A stretch of 54,330 bases of DNA from Chromera velia (Eukaryota; Sar; Chromeraceae), in contig JAHBMJ010000188.1 of the NCBI GenBank assembly GCA_018398765.1, positions 1 through 54,330 of the forward strand, in the 5' to 3' direction. How positions within the stretch are numbered: the first letter of the stretch is position 1; each line of letters starts with the position of its first letter. This document shows positions 1 to 9,020 of this stretch, in pieces. The notes below the pieces were generated by a model. The model was not told where the DNA came from. It worked only from the letters and a program-made list of their open reading frames with translations, and ran no database searches. The translations under genes were made by a program, and so were the position numbers.

Positions 1-37
1 CCCCCCCCCCCCCCCCCTCTCTTTCGCACGCACACAC

Positions 38-87
<50 letters not shown>

Positions 88-117
88 TCACACACACACA
101 CATACACACACAAACCA
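1..117. repeat. Poly-C then (CA)n microsatellite
   Basis: A run of C is followed by about 90 bases of nearly pure CA dinucleotides. On the minus strand this is a GT tract lying just after the predicted splice donor of the minus-strand exon at 120-321, so it is most likely intron sequence. The poly-C edge may be an assembly end. Confidence 0.95.
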
Positions 118-119
118 AC

Positions 120-321
120 CTAATGGATTGTTGGTCCAGAAGACAGGCTTGTGGTCTATCACCGTGGAGGCCTCCGAAAAGACGCCGAGCACCTTGCCGA
201 CCTCCAACGAGGCACTGTCAAAGTCGCACCAGTCCTGCATTTTCTCTTTCAGTACGTCCCAAGCAGACTCGGGAACGAAGGCAATCGGAGGCGCAGGCTC
301 CGAGGAGCACGGGGTAGACAT
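120..321 (-). CDS. First exon of an unrecognised gene (partial)
   Basis: An ATG at 321 opens 67 codons on the minus strand, and the frame reaches a donor-like G|GTTGG at 120/119 before running into the GT microsatellite. The product begins MSTPCSSEPAPPIAFVPES and contains AWDVLKEKMQDWCDFDS and KPVFWTNNPLG. It has no signal peptide or membrane segment. I do not recognise the family. The rest of the gene lies beyond position 1. It faces VPS2 head to head across 830 bp, so the two may share a promoter region. Being an open frame with a balanced amino-acid composition and a good donor, it is probably a real exon, but homology was not tested. Confidence 0.5.
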
Positions 322-1151
322 CTTCCTTTTTTGTGCAAGAAATCCACGCCTGGCCAAGTTTTCAATTTCAGAGGACGAATCTCCACGCCTACAAATCCAC
401 TGGCAGCTCTTTGAATGGGGGTAGACGCGAGAATTCGATCCTTGGTTGGAGAGAAAACGAAATTTTGATGATTTTCGTTCAGCGTCAGAATGTTTTCACA
501 GTCCGACGAGACGAGTGCGTGAAAAGACGAGATGAGACGAGACGAGACGAGACGAAGGCAGAAGGGAGAGTGAAAAGAGACAGGTGGGGGGCAAGAATAT
601 ATAGGCAACGTGAGGGTCAAGAAGGAAACAGCGGAAAGATTCAAAGTGACCGACAGTGCCAGTAGATGGACCAGTGCGTCTTTGCAGTTTGCAATAAAAG
701 CTGTTTTCACATGGAGCTGGAACAGATAAGGTCGGATCAATCACTTCAGCCTTCAGGCCGCGTATATACGTACGAATGCATGCGTGCATGCGAAAAAGGT
801 CAGACGTTTTGGGGGCCACGGCTCGGAGTGTGCGCGTGGAGGAGGCATACCGTGGCCCTGGTGAGAGATCTGCGCCTCAAGAATCGCCAGCGTGTGATTC
901 GCCCGGCCCTCCGCCTTCCCGATTCCGCGATGTGTTAGCGATCATATTCGGTCTGCTTGACAGAGGCGATCAGCTCATGGGCAGCGCGACCTCCGGCCAC
1001 AGACAGCTTGGTTGACCTTTTCGTACTTCCTCCCAGCAGTACGGTGTCGAAAGTTTCATCCGAGTTTTGATCTGCAAAGTGCCGCTGCATTGGTCTTGGT
1101 TTTGGGCGCCCACTTCTTCTGTAGCTCCAAGTACAAGACCAGACCTTCGAG
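322..1151. other. Divergent intergenic region before VPS2
   Basis: No supported gene. It holds a short GAGAC tandem stretch near 523-555 and should contain the 5' UTRs and promoters of the minus-strand exon (start 321) and VPS2 (start 1152). No recognisable core promoter motif was assigned. Confidence 0.6.
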
Positions 1152-3573
1152 ATGGGTGCTGAATCTTCAAAGACCCTCAATGGTTGGTGTAGCAGCAGAA
1201 GGATGGATAGTCAGAAGAACTTCCGTTGGGATAGAGTGTCACTCTTGCCTCTCTGGATTACTTGATTGCAGAACAATTGAGGGAGAACAAGCGCGTGATC
1301 AATCGCGCCATTCGTGACCTCGACAGATCACGAAATGAGTTGGAGAACTCAGAAAAGAAACTGGTGGATGACATCAGAAAAGCGGCTCAGAAGAATCAGC
1401 TGGTCGGTCCGAGAAGGTCTTTGGAGGAGACGGGATGAATGACGTTCTCGCTGTTCAAGTTACTTCTTCTGTTTGTGCTCAGAGTGTGCTCTTGCCCCGT
1501 TTGCTCTCCTCATCTCTGTACAACTCCCTACCTTCGCTCGTGTTGCCTCTGTTCATGTCGGCAGATCGCCGTGGCATGCGTCACAAAGAGAACACAGTCT
1601 GTTGGTCCTTATCTAATCAATTAAGTCTTTGAAATGCTTTCTTTCTGTGCGTGTCTTCGATTCTGCAGAGCTCAGTGAAGATCATGGCGAAGGATCTAGT
1701 GAGGACACGAAAGAACAAACAGAAATTCTACGAAATGAGAAGCCAGCTCCAGGCAGTCAACCTAAGGCTGCAGACGATCAAGTCCACCCAGGCCATGAGC
1801 GAGTCTCTGAAGGGGGTCGGGAAGGTCATGAAGAAGATGAACAAACAGATGAACCTGCCGGCTATGACCAAAATCATGCAAGTCAGTTTAGCGAAGATTC
1901 TTGTGCAGCCGAGAATTCGATGTAAAGAGACACTGTTTCCTGTCCTTTGTTTCGATTCCGTTTTGCCTGTCTTTGTCTTTTCGCCCTCACGTGATAGGGC
2001 TTTTAGGGGAGTGCATCATTTGTTCGTCTAGGATTGAACCGAAAACCAGCTGTGTGACCCTGGAGCTGTGGTTGAGTTGCTTGCCTTGCTCTTCTCGGTG
2101 CACCGCCCTGCGCAACAGGGGTCCTGGTCTTTCGACCCATGGTCTTTTTTTCTGAGCCGCTGAACGGCAGACAAACTCCATTCCTTCTTGCGTGTTGGCG
2201 TCTTTTGCTGTCCTTTTGTTTGCAGGATTTTATGAAGGAAAACGAAAAGATGGGATTGACCGAGGAGATGATGGGCGATGCCATCGATGACGCATTCGAT
2301 GAAGCTGTACGTTGGTCTTTCAGTTCTTTTTTCTTTTGTTCTCTCTCTCCCTCCTATGTGTGGCTTGTCTCCTCCCTTTTTTTAAATATTGTCTATCTTA
2401 CGTTTCTTATGTGCCCTCGGATTTCCCACTCCTCGCTTGCCAACCTGCCTCTTACGCTCACGAATCTCCTTTGAATGGCTCCGTCACTGCCTCCCCCCAA
2501 CACAAACAGCAACACCTGTACCCACCTCCTGAGCCGGACCTCGGCACCCCGACGCTCTCTTCCCCCCACCGCGTGTGCGCGCACGCTGCTTACATAGGCC
2601 CCTGGGTTACTGAAGTGGTCTCTGTATCCCTTTCCTGCTGGCGATTTTCGAGGGCGTTCCACTTTGTGTCTCTTTCTTTCGCCTCCCGAGGACTCCGGGC
2701 GCCTCGTGAGATTGACTCCGCATCGGAATCATCTATCTGTATTGAGTCGATTGATCGCATGAATCTCTGTTCTGCTTCTTGTCCTTCTGCCTAAAATAGG
2801 ATGCCGAGGAGGAGGAGGAGAAGGTGGTCTCTCAAGTCCTGGACGAAATCGGAGTGGATCTGGGAGCGATGGTGAGTCGGCAAGCTAGGGGGACCTCTTG
2901 CTTCTTTAATTTCTGTTTCTACATTCAGTCTTTCACGTGCTGTGGAGGTATGGAGTGAGGGATGGAGGGGGGGGATACCTTGTTTGTGTTTTCTCTTCCC
3001 GTCTCATTGGATTGCACGGTCTTTTCTTTGCTTTACACTGTGCTTAAGGTGTGTTTTATGTTCTGATGCTTGGTTCTTGTCGCTGTCCTCCTTTGAAATG
3101 ATGTATGTCTCCGCTTGTGAGCGGACATGGGTCAGCTTTTTATTCGAAGGAATAAGCAGAGAAAGGAGACAAGCATACCACCTGATAGAAAGCTCTTCTT
3201 TCTCTCTCAATCTCTTCTCTCTTCTCTCTCTAGGCCCCCTTCTTCCTTCCTTCCCAAATTTCTTTCCTCTCATGCAATCTCTCTTCTCTTTGTCTCTGTC
3301 CTTTCCTCTCCTTCCCGTATCATTTCCCCTTCCCTTCTACCGGTGCAGCTGGCAACAGCACCAACTGGTGCGTTCGCAGCACAGCAAGCGCAGGCCGCAA
3401 AGCAACAAGCCCCCCAAGCAGTCGCAGCAGCGGAAGGAGGCGCCCCCCCTCCTGCGGCCCCACCCAGCGGAGGTGCGGGCCCCAGCCCGCCAGCTGCCGG
3501 ACCCGGCCCTGCTGCCGGGACGAGTGACTTGGAGAAGACCTTGGAGGAGCGTTTGAATAATCTCAAACGGTGA
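1152..3573 (+). CDS. VPS2: ESCRT-III subunit VPS2 (CHMP2)
   Basis: Six exons: 1152-1182, 1272-1402, 1669-1881, 2226-2306, 2800-2871, 3349-3573. All introns are GT-AG and phases close to give 250 residues. VPS2 is a core ESCRT-III filament subunit that acts with VPS24 and SNF7 in membrane scission (multivesicular bodies, cytokinesis) and recruits the VPS4 ATPase. Seen: the basic helical core RENKRVINRAIRDLDRSRNE, the family block IMAKDLVRTRKNKQKFYEMR, the conserved EEMMGDAIDDAFDE, VVSQVLDEIGVDL, and a C-terminal MIM1 motif DLEKTLEERLNNLKR that binds the VPS4 MIT domain. An Ala/Pro-rich linker (exon 6) precedes the MIM1. The start exon gives MGAESSKTLNEQL; Gly2 and Ser6 fit an N-myristoylation signal, which is unusual for VPS2 (typical of VPS20/CHMP6). 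The core block clearly matches VPS2 rather than VPS20, VPS24 or SNF7. Confidence 0.95.
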
Positions 3574-4536
3574 CGGGAATGAGTGAAAGTGATCGAGAGT
3601 AATCTGAAGCGTTGAGAGAAAGAAAGAAAGGAAGAAAGGAAGAACGATCGGCAGAAACAACGGTGCCTTGCATGTGGAGGGGGGGGGATTCGGCAAAAAA
3701 ATTACACTGACTGATGCATGCGTTCATCGTGCGTGGCTGTTCTCTCTCCGTGGAGTCGATCAAGTAGGTCGACAGGGAGAGAGGGCAACCTGGCACCGAT
3801 CCGGCCACTTCGCTTCTCTCGTCTTTGTATGGAAAGAGAGGGAAAGAGCGGGCTTGGGTTCTCTCAGACCTTTAGAGAATTCTTGGTGCTGCTTTCTACC
3901 AGCAGAACCGGATGCAGATCGAAGACTGGAAGATGAGTGGATTGAAGGGGTGAGGGTGAGGGCATGCATGATTAAGTGTGGGGTTTTTGGTGGAGGTTTC
4001 TGGACAGCAAGAGTCTGCCGCAGGACCTCGCTGCATGAGGGCATGCATGGATCGGGTTGCTGGATTGACTGCCTTGGGGTTGGTAGGGGGGAATTAAGAG
4101 AATGAAGGCAAATTTAAGGAGGGCAGTGAGGTCCAATGGATCAATTGCCTGGCTGTTAGGCTGCAACATGTTCCTTTCATTCAACATTGATTGCGTGCAT
4201 CGATCGTGCATGGAATTTGAGAGCCCCTAGGAGAGCCCATTGACAGGCATCAGAGGGGCTCTGATGGGAGGGGTCCGTGTACGCATACGTATTAATATAC
4301 AGTAGGTTTCTTGAGATAGATAGTTCTTCAACGGGCTGCAAAGCGGCAAAACTCCGCCAGAGCCTGGCCCAGAGGCCCGGTTTTACTACACAACAGGCAG
4401 CGTGACATACAGGCTAGACCAGATGCGCTGTCAGGATTATCAAAATTAAGCAGCGCGAAATTGGAGTCATGGCTCGGATTTACCGATTTCTTTGAGATTG
4501 ATACTTGCATGCCTTTGAACACTGCTACGTACGTAC
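3574..4536. other. 3' flank of VPS2, no gene seen
   Basis: Short open frames here have no recognisable features. The stretch contains several GCATGC-type words and a G-rich segment near 3680. It ends at the left arm of an inverted repeat pair (4537-4577), so its distal part may belong to a mobile element. Confidence 0.5.
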
Positions 4537-5214
4537 GGACGTGGGCGGGCGGGACATGAGGGGGGTCTTAATTAAACGGTAGGACCCCATACGAAGCTAA
4601 AAACGTGCAGTATGGCCTTATCTGGTGGCCCCAGAGGCCCGCGACCTACCAAAATGATCGTCACGACCCCAGCATTTCAAATCTGGCGAAATTTTGACCG
4701 CAACTTTCCGGAATTACCCTCAAAATCACCAAAATGTCTGAAAAAACCTCAGAAAGCTCACAGATGTCTGCAGAGGGCTAAGTTCGTTCCCTCTTGCCTA
4801 GTAACCATGTTTGATTTGATTTTGATTTGAGGTAGGGCTTAAGCTCAAATCAAATATCCAGTCAGGGAGGACCTAGTGTTTAAAGACCTATCAAATACGA
4901 TCAAATATTTGATTAATATGACTTTTAACCTCAAATATGAAGGTCCCGAAAAAACTTTTGTAAGTACCGATCCGTCACGCATGCTGATTCAAATAAAAAA
5001 TTTCAGAAAAAACCTAAATCTTGATGGTTTGCTCTCAAAAAAAAAACGTTTTGAGCTGCACTGAAATTGATGTTTCACTCCCTTTTACTTCATGCAGAGG
5101 TAAACCGATCAGCTGAACGTTTTCCCAAACAGCTGTGTTAACTTTTCTGATGCTGGAACATCTTTTACGGCCCCCTTTTTGAGCGTCTACAAACATTTTA
5201 CACCCCGTAAAGAC

Positions 5215-5664
5215 ATGTCACACAATCCGACAGGGTCGAACGGGAAGAAGGAGGCATTTGTTTTTAGAGCCGGATACGCAAAAAAAATATGGTCCGTACA
5301 AAAAGGGGCAAATGTGATTCAGTGTCAGGTGAAAATACAAGGAGCCAAGAGGGAAGGAGAAACTATTTGTGGCTGTAAGTATGCAGCAGCGGCAAGCAGT
5401 TCTTTTCAAACCCACCTCATCAATCAGCATGGCTTGACGATCACGTCTGACAAACATGTGCAGCTGCTCCAAGAAAGACAGGAGAAGCGGTTGGAGGGGG
5501 CGGGGGGGACGAAGCAGCCTGACGTGCGAACGTTTTTCCCCACCAAAGATGAAGCAGAAGCCGTGGTCATACCATATGCAGAGACGCATGAGAAGAGAAT
5601 CAAGTGCGATATGCTGACCACTGACTCAGCAGCTCCCACCACCGATCAATTCGATTCACATTGA
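5215..5664 (+). CDS. BED-type zinc finger fragment of a transposase
   Basis: The frame from ATG 5215 encodes about 149 residues beginning MSHNPTGSNGKKEAFVF. It contains VIQCQVKIQG, then a Cys-rich GETICGCKYAAAASSS, and then FQTHLINQHG, where the two His are spaced as in BED fingers found at the N termini of hAT-type transposases and related proteins. It also carries FFPTKDEAEAVV, a phrase like the linker seen after such fingers. No DDE/RNase H catalytic region follows; the frame stops at 5662-5664 and AT-rich sequence continues. A closely related copy of the finger region is at 54072-54330. It is probably a truncated transposase, not a host gene, though a domesticated finger cannot be excluded. 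Confidence 0.6.
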   Translation: MSHNPTGSNGKKEAFVFRAGYAKKIWSVQKGANVIQCQVKIQGAKREGETICGCKYAAAASSSFQTHLINQHGLTITSDKHVQLLQERQEKRLEGAGGTKQPDVRTFFPTKDEAEAVVIPYAETHEKRIKCDMLTTDSAAPTTDQFDSH

Positions 5665-5886
5665 AGAAACTGATCATGAAGAAGAGGAAAAGGAAGTGCC
5701 ATAAAGCTGAGTGATTGTCACCTCAATTTTGGTACGTGCTCTAACTTTATCGTATCAACAAAAAGTCATATGCAATTTTAAATCTATCAATTTTACGTTC
5801 TTAATCTCTATTAGTACTAGAGTGAATCTCAGTAACTAGTGTATATACACTGCCACGCAGGCACATTTTTTTTACGGAACTGATAA

Positions 5887-6041
5887 GTTATAATTTTATA
5901 TGTATTTTTTTAAATTTTTGAAACACACATCAGAAATGTTCTGATAACTATTATCATAAACTAATAATTTATAATTTTATATATATATTTTTTAAATTTT
6001 TGAAACACACATCAGAAATGTTCTGATAACTATTCTCATAA
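5887..6041. repeat. Two tandem subterminal repeats of about 75 bp
   Basis: Copy 1 (about 5887-5958) and copy 2 (about 5967-6041) share AAATTTTTGAAACACACATC followed by AGAAATGTTCTGATAACTATT. They lie near the right end of the BED element. Subterminal repeats of this kind often bind transposase; that role here is inference. Confidence 0.85.
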
Positions 6042-6187
6042 GAAAAATGATCAGAGTGATAGTAAGTCAGTAACTCAGTGAGGAGCCCTAAGAGGTTAAC
6101 CTCAAATCTTACCTCAAATATCAAATATTTGAGGTTGAAGCTCAAATCAAATCAAACCAAATCAAATAAAATCAAATTAAACATGGT

Positions 6188-7121
6188 CACTACTCTTGTC
6201 TTGCTTTCCTTCTTGTTGTCCAGAGCAGTATTGATAGTAAAAGTCATACCATTCCCCTCTTTTAAGACCAGACAGCTTGTGTCTGTGTCAGGGTAAAGTC
6301 TTGTTGCACCGCTGGTCTGCTTGGATGGGTTTGGTAGTTTATACTGCAAACAGTCAGGAATTGGCCCTTCTGGCCTCCTGAGCAACATTCCTTCTTTTCA
6401 CCAGGAGGCCCCGAAATCGATTCCCGACAATTTTGCCCAGTGCCTCTTATCAGTTGACATCCTTCCAGGGCAGTGGGATGGGTTGCTGGTATGTCTGCTG
6501 GTTGTGGGAAGGTGAAATTCTTTTGTATCTTTGTTATGGTGAAGTGACGTCTCTGGAGTATTGATCGACTTCCACTTCCCCGGGTAGGTCGTTCTGTCTT
6601 GCTCATTCCCTCTAGATATGATTGTATGCATGTTGGACAGTACCTCTGTGCGCTGGATGCAGGTTGGAGGCACTCAAGAAAGAGAAAGGTCTTCCGGCGA
6701 TTTCACATAGGCTGCTCCCTGGAGTGTATCTTTCTGTTCCTGGGCAGACTTATCACTTGAAGTCCACAGTGCACCAACCATTCGTTGTCTTCTGTTAAAA
6801 CTAAGTTACCTAGACCAGATGGAGTGTGTCGGTATGCATTTTATCATCATTGATGCATTGCAGCCCTTTATTCACTTCTGAGTCTAGGGAGGCCTCTTTG
6901 GCCTCTTCAGGTGTTAGAGCTCAGACGTCCATTCTTTGTACTCCCTGTATGTATTGGAGTCGTTTTTTCTGTACCAAGCAGCTAGAGAGAGTCTAGGGAG
7001 GCGAACTGATGTCTCCTAGGTGAGTTGGATGGGGTTCAGAAGCGGGAAGAAAGGAAGGCAGGGCTCTCTTCTCCTTTCCCTATACGAGGCCAAAATCGTA
7101 CAGTGTGGGCGGCGGGGTCTA
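6188..7121. other. Degraded sequence inside the inverted-repeat region
   Basis: No intact gene. The minus strand at about 6260-6673 has coding-like frames broken by frameshifts (one stretch includes DRTTYPGKWKSINTPETSLH), which suggests an old coding remnant of a mobile element. I could not assign it to a family. Confidence 0.4.
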
Positions 7122-7383
7122 GTTTGATTAGGACCCCCCTCATGTCCTGCCCGCCCACGTCCATGCGTACCCCGATACTGCCTAGTTACTGCCTACTAAC
7201 GTTACTGCAGGAAGTGGCTTCAAAACTATTATAGTGGTCTACTACTTGATTAAATTCAAGTAACTTACCGTGACTAATTAACTTTGGAAGTGACTGGGCC
7301 TTAAACTGGCCGAGCACACAATTAACTGACTAGTTAACTGATTAGCTAGCCGATTAGATGATTGAGTGATTATAATTAATTGA

Positions 7384-8412
7384 TTTACACAGTACGGTTA
7401 GGAGTTACTACCAGCTCCTTTTAGCTAGTAGCGAACAGGGATGGGAAATAGGTTATTAACCGAACCAAACCGACTTGGCTGTCAAAAAGCGTTTTAGTTC
7501 GGTTAACCTATCAGTTATATAAGCTTTTTATGTCTAGAGGTCGTTTTCTCACTAAATTTGAAACTTTTCACTGTAAAAACGTGATTTTTACAGGTATGAC
7601 ATACGGAAAACGACCAAAACATAATAAAAACTTAAAAACATTTTTAGTTCATATAATCACTTGTTTAATTATCAAATTGTGTTTATAGTCCACATACTAA
7701 GAAAGACATGATTTTTTATACCTTTTCAGCTAGCTTTTCAGTTGTTATAACAAAGTTTTTCAGTAATTTTTTGCTTGTTTGAAGTTAATTGTTTCTAGCT
7801 ATAATGTCGTTTTTATGAGCTCTTACCGGTTAACCCGGTTAACCGCCGGTTATGACCAGTTATCATAACTGGAGGGCTAATAACCTATAACATAACCTCA
7901 TAACCTATCTTTTTCCCTACCCTGGTAGCGAGTTACCGTCAGTTTGGTAACCATGAGATGGTAACCTGTGGACTTAAAGGCGTGTATCACTACCATGGTA
8001 GTTCAAGGGAAAACTCTAATAAAAACAGGTGCTAAACCTATTTTAAAGCCTGATCACTTAACTCATTAGCAGTTTAAAGCCCTGAAATGATGATAGTATC
8101 ATAATACTCAAATAATATAGGCTATACATAATGATATACTAGTTATAGTTCAATTATAAAATGATGAACATTGAGTTTTACTAGAAAAAACTTTCAATGA
8201 ATGCCTAAAATATGATTTTTACTAGTCTAAAATTAGTTTTGTAGATCAAGTTTGACTCTGAATGTGCCCAAATCTGCCTGTTTTTAGCTACTACCACTAC
8301 CATCAGAACAGTACTACCATAACCACAAAATTAGTAACCAGACGGCCTAACGGCCGCCTAGTAACCGTCCTAATCCGTCCTACTTTCGTTACTCATAACC
8401 GTACTGTGTAAA
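7384..8412. mobile_element. TIR element of 1.03 kb (hAT-like MITE)
   Basis: The left end (7384-7408) begins TTTACACAGTACGGTTA, and the reverse complement of the right end (8388-8412) begins identically; over 25 bases the ends match at 23. Flanking octamers are TTAATTGA (7376-7383) and CTGATTGA (8413-8420), six of eight identical, which fits a decayed 8-bp target duplication of the hAT superfamily. No transposase frame is present. A second small element (7436-7924) sits inside it; without that insertion this element is about 0.54 kb. Confidence 0.65.
7436..7924. mobile_element. hAT-type MITE of 489 bp with 8-bp target duplication
   Basis: The left end reads CAGGGATGGGAAATAGGTTA, and the reverse complement of the right end reads CAGGGTAGGGAAAAAGATAG followed by GTTAT. 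The flanking octamers are GTAGCGAA (7428-7435) and GTAGCGAG (7925-7932), seven of eight identical. CAGGG termini plus an 8-bp duplication are diagnostic of the hAT superfamily. The interior is AT-rich, with clustered GGTTA/TAACC words near the right end that can fold. It has no coding capacity and is inserted within the older element at 7384-8412. Confidence 0.85.
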
Positions 8413-9020
8413 CTGATTGACGGGGGACGGCTTGTACCGTTAAAGATTATTTTACTCTGCATGGGTCCTAAGTCCTTCAGTATTGAATCCTTCAGTGCCT
8501 TCACCCGCTAAGTCGATGTAGCGATATATAGGTATGAAACTGTTTTGCCACATTATTAAATTGCCATAATAATTGGGTCATAGACCTATCATCAGTAATT
8601 CATGACTCGATATGAAAAAGCTGAACTGTGAGTCTGTGATAAATGAATTAAAAAAAATATAACAAAATTAAGGGAACATCAACATCTCTGCATCGTTTTT
8701 TGTCTAATCTTGGCAATCCAGTTTTGAATCTTTATACTCCAATATGATGCAAAAAGAAATTAACGTCATTAAAGCAAGCGTTAAAGTAGGCCCATTCTCT
8801 CTAACATTCTCTCAACGCAATTTGGTAATAAATTGGTATCAATCAATCAATCAATCAATAAGTGACTTCCATGTCTAGTTCTAGGTCTAGTTTTATGTTA
8901 CTCAGATACAATTACTCTTAGTATTACATTAGACTCGGAATATGTTTAGAAAACATCCGAGTCCCCAAAGACTGGCCCGAAAGAAAAGGCATTTGCAAGA
9001 AATCGACTCGGAGTCAGCAT
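8413..9020. other. AT-rich intergenic DNA, no gene seen
   Basis: AT-rich sequence between the nested mobile elements and the 3' end of RIOK2. It contains a short AATC tandem run near 8841-8858. The last part should hold the RIOK2 3' UTR. Confidence 0.5.

Larger units (their letters stand above)
4804..6187 (+). mobile_element. DNA transposon remnant with BED-type ORF
   Basis: The left end reads ACCATGTTTGATTTGATTTT, and the right end, reverse complemented, reads ACCATGTTTAATTTGATTTT, giving imperfect terminal inverted repeats made of ATTTGATTTG words. Between them are a short BED-finger ORF (5215-5664) and two subterminal repeats of about 75 bases. A second copy starts near 52729 and matches the first for about 430 bases at high identity, which shows this is a dispersed family. 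No convincing target-site duplication was seen. The ORF lacks a catalytic core, so this copy is non-autonomous. A hAT-like affiliation is inferred from the BED-type finger only. Confidence 0.7.
4537..7162. mobile_element. Region bounded by 41-bp inverted repeats
   Basis: Positions 4537-4577 and the reverse complement of 7122-7162 match at 38 of 41 bases; both begin GGACGTGGGCGGGC and run through ACATGAGGGGGGTC. The arms enclose 2.6 kb that includes the BED-finger element at 4804-6187, which looks like a later insertion. Some further weak similarity continues inward from the arms. This is most simply a degraded DNA transposon with terminal inverted repeats, but outer ends and target duplication were not found. 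Confidence 0.55.

Noticed and set aside
7025-7234. Short plus-strand frame near the right inverted repeat arm
   Set aside because: No conserved feature; it overlaps the arm and is likely chance.
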